A stretch of 64,000 nucleotides of DNA from Streptomyces brevispora (lineage in GTDB: Bacteria; Actinomycetota; Actinomycetes; Streptomycetales; Streptomycetaceae), in assembly GCF_007829885.1 (NCBI RefSeq), contig NZ_VIWW01000002.1:62001-126000 (forward strand), in the 5' to 3' direction. Positions within the stretch are counted from its first letter, which is position 1, and the number at the start of each line of letters is the position of its first letter. The position numbers were made by a program, and so were the translations under genes. The notes beneath the pieces were generated by a model. That model was not told where the DNA came from. It saw only the letters and a list, made by a program, of their open reading frames with translations, and made no database searches. Shown here piece after piece: positions 9,058 through 17,991 of this stretch.

Positions 9058-10236
9058 TCAACCCCGGGGTCGTCCGGCTCTGTCGTCCGGCAGGTGGTAG
9101 ACGGCAAGGGCCGCGGTGTCGTCGTGGAGGCTGTTGTCGCTGTAGTCGAGGAGGTCGTGGTGGAGACGGTCGAGGAGTTCCCGGGGCTGGAGGGGGCCCC
9201 AGGAGAGGACACGCCGGCGGAGGGGGTAGAAGGTCCCGGTGGTGTCGCGTGCTTCGGTGACACCGTCGGTGTAGAGGAGCAACTGGTCGCCGGGGCGGAA
9301 GGGGTACTCGTCGACGTGGTAGGGCTCCAGGGGCAGCATGCCGAGGTTGAGGGGCGGTGCGGGGTCGGCCGTCTCCATCTCGGTGACCCCGTCGGGCCGG
9401 ATGAGCAGGGGCGGAGGGTGGCCGCAGTTGACCATGCGGACCACGTGACTTTCGGGGATCTCCGCGAAGACGGCCGTGACGAAACGCTCCCCCGTTTCGC
9501 TTCCGGCCAGGCGGGCGGCCCTGCGGTTCATGCTGATCTCGACCCGGTGGGCAACGGCGGGGAGGTCTGGTTCGTCGTGGGCGGCCTCGCGAAACGCGCC
9601 GAGGAGGGTGGCGGCCGTCTCCACGGCGAGGAGTCCCTTGCCGCGGACGTCGCCGATGACAAGGCGGAGTCCGTACCTGGTGGGGACAGCTTCGTACAGG
9701 TCGCCGCCGATGCGTGCCTCCGCGGCGGCGGACAGGTAGAGGGTTTCCACCAGGATGGGACCGACGCGGTGGGGGACCGGGCTGAGCAGGACACGCTGCG
9801 CGATATCGGCCACGAAGCGCACGGTGGCGAGGGTACGTTCCCGGCGCAGGCGGTGGGCGGCCAGGATCGTTCCGAGGACGCCGACCAGAGCGGTGCAGAA
9901 GTAGGCAGCCACGTAGTGGCGGTCCCACACGTAGCTCACCGGGCGGCCCGCGCAGCACGGGGTGCCGGCCAGGACCCCTTCGAAGACGATCGCGAACACG
10001 GTGGCGGCAGCGACGACAGCGGGGCGGTGGGCGAACGCGGCGATCACGGGGAGGGCGATGAGCATGAAGCTCACCGGCCACTGCACGGGCGTAATGGGTT
10101 CGAGCACCAGGACGCCCGCGATGTAGAAGACGGGCAGCCAGCGCATCCATGCGGGCGCGGCCGGTACCTGCGGCCCCCCACCGCCAGGCCGCTCTGTCGA
10201 GTCGTTCGCCGCTCCGGAGCGGCCCGGCCACCTCAC
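9058..10236 (-). CDS. membrane-anchored SpoIIE/PP2C serine phosphatase
   Basis: A 392-aa membrane protein with four or so N-terminal helices (about residues 30-140) and a C-terminal PP2C/SpoIIE domain. Conserved phosphatase segments are visible: ARIGGDLYEAV and VIGDVRGKGLLA (metal-binding Asp residues), NCGHPPPLL, and LLLYTDGVTEARD with a final DDTAALAV. Such proteins dephosphorylate anti-anti-sigma factors in partner-switching cascades. The GTG at 10236 is preceded by GGAG. No sensor domain or nearby anti-sigma gene is visible. Confidence 0.9.
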   Translation of the reverse strand: MRWPGRSGAANDSTERPGGGGPQVPAAPAWMRWLPVFYIAGVLVLEPITPVQWPVSFMLIALPVIAAFAHRPAVVAAATVFAIVFEGVLAGTPCCAGRPVSYVWDRHYVAAYFCTALVGVLGTILAAHRLRRERTLATVRFVADIAQRVLLSPVPHRVGPILVETLYLSAAAEARIGGDLYEAVPTRYGLRLVIGDVRGKGLLAVETAATLLGAFREAAHDEPDLPAVAHRVEISMNRRAARLAGSETGERFVTAVFAEIPESHVVRMVNCGHPPPLLIRPDGVTEMETADPAPPLNLGMLPLEPYHVDEYPFRPGDQLLLYTDGVTEARDTTGTFYPLRRRVLSWGPLQPRELLDRLHHDLLDYSDNSLHDDTAALAVYHLPDDRAGRPRG

Positions 10237-10760
10237 TGCTCACTCCGTCGTGGAGCGAGCGGCGCGAGCACGGAGGCTGCCCAGCCGAAGGACGGAGCGA
10301 CCGCGTGGCCTGCACGCGTACGGCTCTCCTGGCGGATCCACTCACACAGCCTGCACACGGGGGACTCCTGGCACATGACGTGGTCAAGACGTCCATCTTG
10401 CCGCGCCGCGACGCCGAGGCCCGGTCATTGCTCCAGCCAATGGCATGTCAGGACCCTTACGGCTGGTGAGCAACGACGACGTCCCGGTACCAGGCCCATT
10501 TCCACCGTGACGAGGTCCGGCCGACGGTCGCGCGGGGCGGGGCTCCGCCCAGGGGAAGTCGCGTACGTGACCGCGACGACCGGAGGACCTGCTGCGGCAT
10601 CGGGACGTCCTGCAGATCAGACCGGCGTTCGACACCGGTCGCCGAGACGAGTGAGCCAAGCGGCGTACGGCGCTGGACGTAGAGATCCCCTGAGTAATCG
10701 GCCAATGCTGTCCCGGCACGTGGACGCGAGATCTTGCGGCTCGGGCCGGAGAATGGAGCC
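10237..10760. other. intergenic region without recognised gene
   Basis: About 520 bp between the divergent phosphatase and yjbQ genes. Open frames here lack recognisable protein motifs or good ribosome sites. Both promoters must lie in it, but no clear -35/-10 pair or operator was identified. Confidence 0.5.
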
Positions 10761-11183
10761 ATGTCCACTGCCTTCACCACCAGCATCCTGCACATCACCA
10801 CGGGAGCCACGGAGACCGTCACCGACCTGACATCCGACTGCGAGCTGTTCCTCACCCGGACGGCCGCCGGACGTGACGGCCTGCTCAACATCTTCGTGCC
10901 GCACGCGACTGCCGGGATCGCCGTCCTGGAAACCGGAGCGGGCAGCGACGCCGACCTTCTTTCAGCTCTGCACACGCTGCTCCCCGCCGACGACCGCTGG
11001 CAGCACCGCCACGGCAGCCCCGGCCACGGCCGCGACCACGTACTTCCGGCCTTCGTACCGCCGCACGCGACGCTGCCGGTGATCGCTGGGCGGCTGGAGC
11101 TGGGGACGTGGCAGTCGGTGTGCCTGGTTGATACAAACATCAGCAATACCAACAGGCAGGTGCGGCTGTCGTTCCTCGGGTAG
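10761..11183 (+). CDS. YjbQ/UPF0047 family protein
   Basis: A 140-aa single-domain protein of the YjbQ/UPF0047 family, members of which show weak thiamine-phosphate synthase activity. Family segments include HATAGIAVLETGAGSDADLL, HGSPGHGRDHVLPAF and LELGTWQSVCLVDTN. The ATG at 10761 has GGAG 9 bases upstream; a TTG at 10734 is possible. The last residues read NISNTNRQVRLSFLG, whereas two detached copies of this 3' end further right encode NVDNTDRQVRLS. An IS3 element begins 18 bp after the stop, so the native downstream context is gone. Confidence 0.88.
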   Translation: MSTAFTTSILHITTGATETVTDLTSDCELFLTRTAAGRDGLLNIFVPHATAGIAVLETGAGSDADLLSALHTLLPADDRWQHRHGSPGHGRDHVLPAFVPPHATLPVIAGRLELGTWQSVCLVDTNISNTNRQVRLSFLG

Positions 11184-11201
11184 CTCCGAGGCAGTCACGA
11201 C

Positions 11202-11221
11202 TGAACCGTTCCGGATTCGAT
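11202..11221 (+). repeat. IS3 terminal inverted repeat, left
   Basis: Twenty bases beginning TGAACCGTTCCGGATT. They match the reverse complement of 12501-12520 except at position 17. Confidence 0.85.
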
Positions 11222-11228
11222 AGAGACT

Positions 11229-12157
11229 CTAGATAGTGGCTGCGACCTGGGGTTCTTGTGTGTTTTGGTAGTGGGCGGCTTCGTATTCGGCGGGTGGGAG
11301 GTGTCCGATCTCACCGTGAAGCCGACGGTGGTTGTACCAGTCGACGTACTCAGCGGTGGCCACCTCGACGTCGCTGAGCGCCTTCCAGGGCCGTTGCGGC
11401 TTGATGAGTTCCGTTTTGTAGAGCCCGATGGTCGATTCCATCAGAGCGTTGTCGAGGGCGTCCCCGACGGTGCCGATGGACGCGGCGATCTGCTCGGCGG
11501 CCAGGTGGGTAGCCAGACGGAAGCTGGTGTGCTGCGATCCGGCATCGGAGTGATGGATCAACTCCCATGCGGTGACGGGGTTTCCGGCCCGGTCGCGCTG
11601 CCACAGCCCCATCTCCAGTGCGGACAGGACCAGCGGGGTCTGCTTGTTCGTCGCCGCGGACCAGCCGACGATTCTGCGGGAGAACGTGTCCACGACGAAC
11701 GCGACGTAGACGGTCCCGGACCACGTGGCCACGTAAGTGAAGTCCGCGACCCACACCCGGTTCGGAGCGCTGGCCACGAACTGTCGGCCGAGCCGGTCCG
11801 GGGCCCGCTCGGCCTCCTTGTCCGCCACCGTGGTGACCACTTTCTTCCAGCGCACCGCCCCCACCAGACCCTCGGACCTCATGAGGCGCTCGACGGTGCA
11901 CCGGGCCACCTGATGCCCCTGGCGCTTGAGCGCGGCCCAGATCTTGCGGGCTCCGTAGACGCTGTAGTTGTCCCGGTAGATGCCGACGATCAACGGCGCC
12001 AGTTCCGCGTCCCGCAGGGCACGGGCCGACAGCGGACGTTTCCTGTACGCGTAATAGGTGGACGGGTGGATGCTGCAGTCGTGCTCAGTGAGCGTCCTGC
12101 AGATCGGCTCGACTCCGCCGAAGCGGTCCCGGTGCTCGTCGATGAACGCTACGAGCG
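11229..12157 (-). CDS. IS3-family transposase OrfB (DDE integrase domain)
   Basis: Catalytic half of the transposase. Coding similarity runs from about 12157 (VAFIDEHRDRFGG) through the HTH_21 region (YRDNYSVYGARKIW) into the integrase core. The core has WVADFTYVATW (first Asp), HHSDAGSQHTS (second Asp) and DNALMESTIGLYKTE (Glu). The frame has no good start of its own and overlaps the orfA end, so it is probably made by programmed -1 frameshifting, as in other IS3 elements. The first conventional start in frame is 11993, which would cut off the N-terminal part. Confidence 0.88.
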
Positions 12158-12466
12158 TGTGTGTGGCCGGTCGGGCTCGGCCGCGAAGAAAGACGCCGCG
12201 GCCTTCAGGATGTCGTTCGCCCGCTTCAGCTCGGCGACCTCTCTCTTCAGCGCCTTGAGCTGGGCGGATTCCTCCGTCGTGGTCCCGGTCCGGGCGCCGG
12301 CATCGACCTCGGCCTGACGTACCCAGTTCCGCTGGGACTCAGGCCCGACGTCGAGCTTCGCACCGATCGAGCGGATCGCCGCGGACTCCGTCTTGTACTG
12401 ATCACGAGTCTCCAGGACCAGACGCACGGCCCGCTCCTTGAGCTCCTTCGGATATTGCTTCGCCAT
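12149..12466 (-). CDS. IS3-family transposase OrfA
   Basis: A 105-aa helix-turn-helix protein with MAKQYPKELKERAVRLV at the N terminus, QRNWVRQAEVDAG mid-chain and a leucine-zipper-like end (LKALKREVAELKRANDILK). It binds the IS ends and regulates OrfB. The ATG at 12464-12466 is the usual start for this family; a longer form from 12505 would begin in the inverted repeat. Confidence 0.87.
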   Translation of the reverse strand: MAKQYPKELKERAVRLVLETRDQYKTESAAIRSIGAKLDVGPESQRNWVRQAEVDAGARTGTTTEESAQLKALKREVAELKRANDILKAAASFFAAEPDRPHTRS

Positions 12467-12500
12467 AGCGGACTCGATCCTTCCAAGGAAACGAGTCTCG

Positions 12501-12520
12501 ATCAAATCCGGAACGGTTCA
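12501..12520 (-). repeat. IS3 terminal inverted repeat, right
   Basis: Reverse-complement partner of 11202-11221 with one mismatch. It lies just outside the orfA start. Confidence 0.85.
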
Positions 12521-12780
12521 ACGAGGAAGAGCAGGAGGCCGATCCAGAAGAGGGCTTGGTTGAGGGCTTCCAGGAGGTGCGCGGTGGGGGTCAGGGTGCC
12601 GGTGGGGTCGGCGTTGTCGAAGCCGCGGTAGAGGAGGTGCGTGCCGGTGGTGGCGGAGCCGAGGGCGGTGGTGATGCGGAAGCGGTGGAGGGCCAGGCTC
12701 GCCGATGGGCTGGGCGGCCGTAGCTCGCCAGGTGCGTAGCAGGGCGGTGAGTTGCCAGGCGATTCAGGTCAGGGTCGACA
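12521..12780 (-). pseudogene. broken membrane-protein gene truncated by IS3
   Basis: The minus strand next to the right IS end reads as part of a membrane protein in one frame (FRITTALGSATTGTHLLYRG, then LEALNQALFWIGLLLFLV). An earlier piece (IAWQLTALLRTWRATAAQ) lies in another frame, so there is at least one frameshift, and no start is visible. The missing part is not found on the other side of the IS, which suggests deletion as well as insertion. The family was not recognised. Confidence 0.5.
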
Positions 12781-13005
12781 TCGCGGAGTAGAGCAGGATG
12801 CGTGGGCATGGACCGGTGGAGATGTAGTGCTGGAGGCAACGGAGGCAGGAGCAAGTCAGCCCGTCGTGGCCGCGCGTGGAGCTGCGCAAAGCAATCTTGA
12901 CCGTGAGCCGGTACCCGAGCTGGTGGGGTCGGAACACGCGAGGCTCTGACCACTGAGACCGCCCACCCTATAGACGACTCCGGCGAGTTGAGATTTCATG
13001 ATTCC

Positions 13006-15126
13006 ATGACGAACAGAGAGCGATGGATCTTGGCTCTCTGGCTGACAGGGGTCGGAGTGGTCGTCTGGGCGGTGGTCCAGTTCGGCTTCGAGCCGGTCAC
13101 GGCGGCTCTGGGGATCGGCGGGACGATCCTGGTCGCCTCCCCGGCCAAAGCCATCATCAGACGTACCTGGGCGTGGAACGCCGAACCCAGCGAGGGCGCT
13201 CAACTTGACGCCGCCGCCGTGGCGTTGAACCGCGCGGTGGAGCGCCACTGGACCACTGAGGCAGGTCGGCGCAAGCAGCATCTCGTGGTCGATCGCATCC
13301 CCGTCCGCTGGGACACCGTCCATGATCCGCGCTCCCGTGCCGCTCTCGCCGGGGACACCGGTCCCCTGACGCAACACGGCACACTCGACGCCTTGATCGA
13401 CGACTACCTTGCCCAACCCTCCCGCCTGGTCATCGTGGGCGACGTGGGCTCCGGAAAAACTGGGCTGTGCGTCAAACTTACGCTGGAGCTGTGCCGTAGA
13501 GCCGACCCGCAGCGTGTGCCGGTGCTGCTCCAGCTGTCCACCTGGGACCCGGCAGTGAGCTTTCAGGACTGGATGGTGCGGCGCGTCACGGAGGACTACC
13601 GGTTCCTCAACGACACGACCAAGTACGGCCAGGGCTCGGCCATGGAACTGTTCCTCCACCGTCGGCTGCTACCGATTCTCGACGGACTCGATGAGCTGCC
13701 GCTCGAGACACGCGCCCAGGTAATCAGGACGCTACGTGACAACACCCACCTGCCGACGGACACCGTCCTGACCTGCTGCTCGGCTGAGTTCCGGGCGGCG
13801 ATGGCCGAGGAACCCCTCCTGGACAGTCGGACGGTGCGTCTGCTGCCTCTGCTGCCCGAGGACACGGTCACGTACCTGGAGTCCCACTTCCCCGATGATC
13901 TGGACCGCTGGCAGCCCGTCCTGCGCAGCCTGCGTGAAGATGCCACAGGCCCGTTGGCCACCACCCTGTCCCGGCCACTGATGCTCTTCCTGGCTCGCGC
14001 CACCTACCAGCCCCGGGACAGTGCCCCGGAAGACCTCCTCGATGAGGCTCGGTTCGATGCGAGCGAGCAGATCGAGGAACATCTCCTCGACATGTTCGTC
14101 CCGGTCGTATTCGAGTCGCCGCCGGTGGGCGCCTACGAAGGAAATCCGGCCCGCGCCTCCCGCGACTGGCCGGCGCCCGAGGCGAAGAGATACCTGTCGT
14201 TCCTCGCAGGCTGCCTTGACTCCCAACGCCGCAGCGGCGAACACGGCGCAGCCGATCTCAACTGGTGGGCGCTGCCTGCGCTCGCCGGGGTGCCCCGCTA
14301 TGCGTTTGTCGTAGTCCCCGCAGTGATCGGCACGGCGAGCTGTTGTCTGCTCGGCCTGCTGGTCTTCGGCCTCTTCGGACGCCCAGCGTTCGGAGCCCTG
14401 TTCGGCGCCGCGGTCGGCGTGGTGTTCAGTCCCCTGCTCGGCCTGGTGAGAGTGCAACCACCACGGCGCTTCGCACCGCGCCGCGTCCGACAGCAGGACC
14501 AACTGCTAGTGCGCCCACTGTTCATCGATCTCGGCTTCGGCCTGATCGGCCTCGTCACCGGCGGGCTTATCGCGACGCTGCTGTACTCACCGACGTTCGG
14601 GTTGACTGCGGGCCTCGCCTTCGGCCTCGTCTTCGCCACGGCCCGCCGATTCACCCGCCCCACGGAGCCGAAGCACGAAATCACGCCGCTTCGCTCCCTG
14701 CTGGACGATCGCAACGCGGTGCTGTACGTCTGGCTGCTCGGATCGGCGGCGGGTCTGGTCGTGGGTGGCTTCCTCGCCACGGCCGGGAGCGACGAGGCGC
14801 GCTACGACCTGGTCTTCTCTGTGTCCCCGTTGGCGCAGGGCGTCATGGGAGCCCTTGTGGGCGCATTGCTGTCCGGGGGCGGTCTCGGCATGGTCGTGCT
14901 GGCGACGAGCGCATGGGGCCGCTTCCTCACGGCCCGCTGGTGGCTGGCCTGGCGCGCCCACACTCCTTGGCATCTGGTCGCGTTTCTCGACGATGCTCAC
15001 AAGCTCGGCGTCCTACGCTCGACGGGTGCGCACTACCAGTTCCGGCACGCTACCCTGCAGCACCGCCTGGCGGCAGGCCGTACCGCTCCCTCTCTGGCGT
15101 CGCCGGGCTCACCGGGCGCCGACTGA
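13006..15126 (+). CDS. NACHT-domain NTPase with N- and C-terminal membrane segments
   Basis: A 706-aa STAND NTPase. Two hydrophobic segments lie at about residues 7-25 and 33-46. The NACHT domain has Walker A GDVGSGKT at 145-152, Walker B LPILDGLDELP at about 222-232 and a sensor-like CSAEFR near 258-263. The C-terminal third (about 425-650) holds several strongly hydrophobic helices, so the sensor/effector region is probably membrane-embedded. The ATG at 13006 is preceded by a TTG at 12988 in the same frame. Bacterial NACHT proteins are known in phage defence; that role here is inferred from the family and from its place between an IS3 element and IS debris. Confidence 0.85.
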   Translation: MTNRERWILALWLTGVGVVVWAVVQFGFEPVTAALGIGGTILVASPAKAIIRRTWAWNAEPSEGAQLDAAAVALNRAVERHWTTEAGRRKQHLVVDRIPVRWDTVHDPRSRAALAGDTGPLTQHGTLDALIDDYLAQPSRLVIVGDVGSGKTGLCVKLTLELCRRADPQRVPVLLQLSTWDPAVSFQDWMVRRVTEDYRFLNDTTKYGQGSAMELFLHRRLLPILDGLDELPLETRAQVIRTLRDNTHLPTDTVLTCCSAEFRAAMAEEPLLDSRTVRLLPLLPEDTVTYLESHFPDDLDRWQPVLRSLREDATGPLATTLSRPLMLFLARATYQPRDSAPEDLLDEARFDASEQIEEHLLDMFVPVVFESPPVGAYEGNPARASRDWPAPEAKRYLSFLAGCLDSQRRSGEHGAADLNWWALPALAGVPRYAFVVVPAVIGTASCCLLGLLVFGLFGRPAFGALFGAAVGVVFSPLLGLVRVQPPRRFAPRRVRQQDQLLVRPLFIDLGFGLIGLVTGGLIATLLYSPTFGLTAGLAFGLVFATARRFTRPTEPKHEITPLRSLLDDRNAVLYVWLLGSAAGLVVGGFLATAGSDEARYDLVFSVSPLAQGVMGALVGALLSGGGLGMVVLATSAWGRFLTARWWLAWRAHTPWHLVAFLDDAHKLGVLRSTGAHYQFRHATLQHRLAAGRTAPSLASPGSPGAD

Positions 15127-15930
15127 CGAGTCGGCCTGCGCGGCGGACGCGGTGTCGGGAGCGGCCATGGAGAGCACCGGTACGCCGAGCACCCAGAAAG
15201 TGCTGCGACTCGGTCGAGCTCTGTCGTGCCGCCCGTGGGGTGCCTCGGCGTGGTAGGCGGCGTGCGGGAAGCGAACGCCTCCGGAGCGCGAGCGTCGCCC
15301 GGTGACGACCGTCTCAATCCCTGCCAGATCCGCATACGCAAGGGCCAGGGCCGCGTACTGGCAGTCGGGCAGGGGGAACGTGAACTCGATGGTTACTTTT
15401 GAGGAGTGGCCTGCCCCCCGCTCGGACTCTTGGCGGGCCAGGAGTTCACGTACATCGTGGGAGCAGGCCAGTTCGTACTTCGACTCGTCCCAGCGGTCGA
15501 GGTCCGGACCGTAGCGCCGATGGGCCGTGAACCGCACGACCTCGAACCAGGTGTCCCGCAGGACCGCAGTCTGCGCCGCCAACCACTGCTGCTCGTAGAG
15601 GCGTTGACGCTGCTCGATCCTGCTCAATGTGTACACACGGGTCAGCAGCCACAGCAACAGCACCACCAGCGTCCAGCTCAGGTAGGAACGTGCCGAGGGC
15701 GCAACCACGAACTGCCCCGCCCAGAGCAGCGCCAGAACCAGCAGGCCCCAGCGGTTCGCAGCCTGCGCCTCGGCGAATCGGGGAGTTCGCAGCCGCACCA
15801 GGGTCATCCTGGTCAACGCAGCGAACCGCGAGCCCGCCGGGTACAGGGGCACTTGCAGGTCGGGGCGCGGCGCACCGAAGTGCCGGTCCGAGGGTTCGGA
15901 CGATGTGGCTACTCCGGCTGAAGTGTTCAC
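15109..15930 (-). CDS. two-TM hypothetical protein convergent with NACHT gene
   Basis: About 273 aa, family not recognised. Two adjacent membrane helices near the N-terminal third (LLVLALLWAGQFVV and LSWTLVVLLLWLLTRV) are followed by a Gln/Arg-rich helix and a soluble domain with KYELACSHDVRELLARQ and FTFPLPDCQYAALALAYADL. The C terminus has a second hydrophobic stretch (FWVLGVPVLSMAA). Its 3' end overlaps the NACHT 3' end by 18 bp on the other strand. The start is uncertain: GTG at 15930 was chosen, but TTG at 15966 is possible and neither has a strong ribosome site. Confidence 0.6.
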   Translation of the reverse strand: MNTSAGVATSSEPSDRHFGAPRPDLQVPLYPAGSRFAALTRMTLVRLRTPRFAEAQAANRWGLLVLALLWAGQFVVAPSARSYLSWTLVVLLLWLLTRVYTLSRIEQRQRLYEQQWLAAQTAVLRDTWFEVVRFTAHRRYGPDLDRWDESKYELACSHDVRELLARQESERGAGHSSKVTIEFTFPLPDCQYAALALAYADLAGIETVVTGRRSRSGGVRFPHAAYHAEAPHGRHDRARPSRSTFWVLGVPVLSMAAPDTASAAQADSSVGAR

Positions 15931-16070
15931 GTCCGCCCGCCCATCCCAGCCCCCGTGCTCCTCCAATAGAACGTACCCGAATGCCGCGCCGTGTCACCCC
16001 GAACACCCCATGCTGTGGATGCGCGGCCAGCGATGGACTATGCCGGGCGGAGTGCGGTAAGCCTTCTCGA

Positions 16071-17030
16071 ATGGGGGACGCGAAACGTGAGGTACAACGT
16101 GATGCGCTGGCGGTCTTACGGTGCGCCGTCTCAGCGAGGGGGTGGGGTTCGCTTCTGAGGTTCGTCCGCACTGACTCTCGGCGAGTGCTGCGCGCCTTCG
16201 ACCGTAGCGTCCTTCCGCTTGTCGAACGTACTGTCAGCGACGCGACCCTGCGGCACGCGATCCAGAGGTCCTTCATGGGCACGAGTGTGAAGGTGGGGCT
16301 CGCCATGTGGGGGTACGCGACCATGGCGCGCGTGCCGTTCGATGCCGAGCTGACGGTCCTGGGCAGCTCGTTCACCCGTCTGTACGACGATCTCATCGAC
16401 CATTGCGAACGTGAGGACCTGGACAGCGACTTGACCGCCCTGTTCGCCGGCGAGACTTTCCGCCCCCGCAGTCCGTTGGAAGCCCTGCTGCTGCACCTGC
16501 ACTCCACGATCGCCGCACGGCTGCCGCACTCAGCCGACGACCCGATCCACTCGCTCATCCGGGAACTCCACACATTCCAACTGCGCTCCCGTGCCCAGCG
16601 GGGCTCCCACATGTCAGCAGCCGAAGTGCTGGACATCACCCGGGGGAAGGGCGGGCTGGGGATGGCTGCCCTATTCGCTCTGCTCCGCCCGGGAATGCCT
16701 GAAGCAGAGCGCGACATTCTCGTCGAGTTGGGCGATGTCTTCCAATTGCTGGATGACTTCCACGACCTCCCACTCGACCGGGTAAATGGCATTACCACCA
16801 GCGCGACCCTCGGCGTCCTCTCCCTCAGCGACCTGGCAACCCGCATCGCCCGCCTGCGGACCTGCCTCGCCGAGTACTACGGAAGCGCCGCGCCCCTGTC
16901 CGCCCAACTGGCCTTGACGCTCATCGGCGCACCTGTCGCGGCCCGCGACCGCAGACGCCGGGACTCGCCCACCCCCAAAACCGACCCATTGCACCTGCTG
17001 CTCTCGCGCGCCGGCAACATCAGGGCCTGA
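16071..17030 (+). CDS. class 1 isoprenoid biosynthesis enzyme
   Basis: A 319-aa all-helical protein with two Asp-rich metal-binding motifs at the spacing usual for class I isoprenyl/terpene synthases: YDDLID at about 105-110 and LLDDFHDLPLD at about 226-236. Such enzymes ionise or condense prenyl diphosphates with Mg2+. The length fits the family, but no terpene-cyclase NSE triad or phytoene-synthase signature is obvious. The ATG at 16071 has a weak ribosome site. No other isoprenoid gene is adjacent, so substrate and product cannot be told; it stands alone between the NACHT region and an IS remnant. Confidence 0.75.
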   Translation: MGDAKREVQRDALAVLRCAVSARGWGSLLRFVRTDSRRVLRAFDRSVLPLVERTVSDATLRHAIQRSFMGTSVKVGLAMWGYATMARVPFDAELTVLGSSFTRLYDDLIDHCEREDLDSDLTALFAGETFRPRSPLEALLLHLHSTIAARLPHSADDPIHSLIRELHTFQLRSRAQRGSHMSAAEVLDITRGKGGLGMAALFALLRPGMPEAERDILVELGDVFQLLDDFHDLPLDRVNGITTSATLGVLSLSDLATRIARLRTCLAEYYGSAAPLSAQLALTLIGAPVAARDRRRRDSPTPKTDPLHLLLSRAGNIRA

Positions 17031-17040
17031 GCTCGGCGTG

Positions 17041-17854
17041 GCCACGGTGCTCTGTACGCAGCCCTGGAGCGGGGCTGGGCCGAGCCGACGAGGCTGCGTC
17101 GCGCGGCTGACCGGCCTTGCCGGTGCCCAGAGCCGCCGACGGGCGGATCGTACTGGCCGTGGATGTGTCCAACTGGCTCCGCCCCGACGCTCCCACCCGC
17201 GACGAGAGACTGTTCTGCCACGTCTACGGACGCGGTGACCGCAAGACCGACCAGTTCATCCCCGGCTGGCAGTATTCTTTCGTCGCCGACCTGGAGACGG
17301 GCCGCACCTCCTGGTGTGCTCTGCTGGACGCCGTGCGTCCGGGCCCCGCGGACGACGCCACGCTCGTCACCGTCGCCCAGCACCGCGAGGTGGTGGGCCG
17401 GCTGATCGCCGCCGGACACTGGAATCCGGGCGATCCGAAGATCTTGATCGTGATGGACTCCGGCTACGACGTCGCCTGCCTCTCCCACGCCCTGGCTGAT
17501 CTTCCCGTCGTCCTTGTCGGGCGTCTTTGCTCGGACCGGGTCATGCTCCGCGACCCTGGACCCGCCCGGTCGGGCCGCAAGGGCGGACGGCCCCGTCGGC
17601 ACGGCGGCGTCCTCGCCTTCGCCCGGCCCGAGACCTGGCACGAACCCGACGTCATCACCGCCACCGACACCACCCGCTACGGCAAAGCGGCCACAAAGGC
17701 TTGGGACCGGATGCACCCCCGGCTTCCCCACCGTGGTTCCTGGCTGGAACACGCAAAGGAAGAACTCCCCGTTGCCCACGGCACGTTGGTGCGGCGGGAA
17801 GTCGAGCGACTGCCGGACGACCGCTTCGTGACGCCCGTTCGACGCTGCTTCTGA
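17041..17854 (+). pseudogene. IS701-type transposase remnant
   Basis: Internal part of a DDE transposase of the IS701-like group common in Streptomyces. The main frame (17117-17854) has VLAVDVSNWLRPDA, HVYGRGDRKTDQFIPGWQYS, LIVMDSGYDV and VVLVGRLCSDRVM. The 60 bp before it continue the similarity in another frame (AALERGWAEPTRLRR), so a frameshift lies near 17100. The N terminus is missing and the C terminus is lost after about 17830, where the family resemblance stops. No inverted repeats were found. Confidence 0.8.
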
Positions 17855-17991
17855 GCGAATCCGGGAACAGGGGCACTCTTGACGGACCGTCATCTCGCCC
17901 GCCATGGGCTGAGGAGGTGTCTGTCGATGCGCGCATCTGTCCTTGCGTGACAGTGACAGGGGTGCCCCGGCCTTTCAGGAGCGCCAGAGGT

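Larger units (their letters stand above)
11202..12520 (-). mobile_element. IS3-family insertion sequence
   Basis: A complete-looking element of about 1.3 kb, bounded by 20-bp imperfect inverted repeats that start TGAACCGTTCCGGATT and differ at one position. It carries overlapping orfA and orfB on the minus strand. ACGA occurs just outside both ends (11197-11200 and 12521-12524), but one extra base on the left makes this only a possible target duplication. It is inserted between yjbQ and a broken membrane-protein gene. Confidence 0.88.

Noticed and set aside
10384..10719. 111-aa minus-strand frame in the phosphatase-yjbQ gap
   Set aside because: Ser/Arg/Pro-rich composition typical of non-coding high-GC DNA and no ribosome site.
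9018..10830. 593-aa plus-strand frame opposite the SpoIIE phosphatase
   Set aside because: Antisense shadow of a clear PP2C gene; the residues show no domain.
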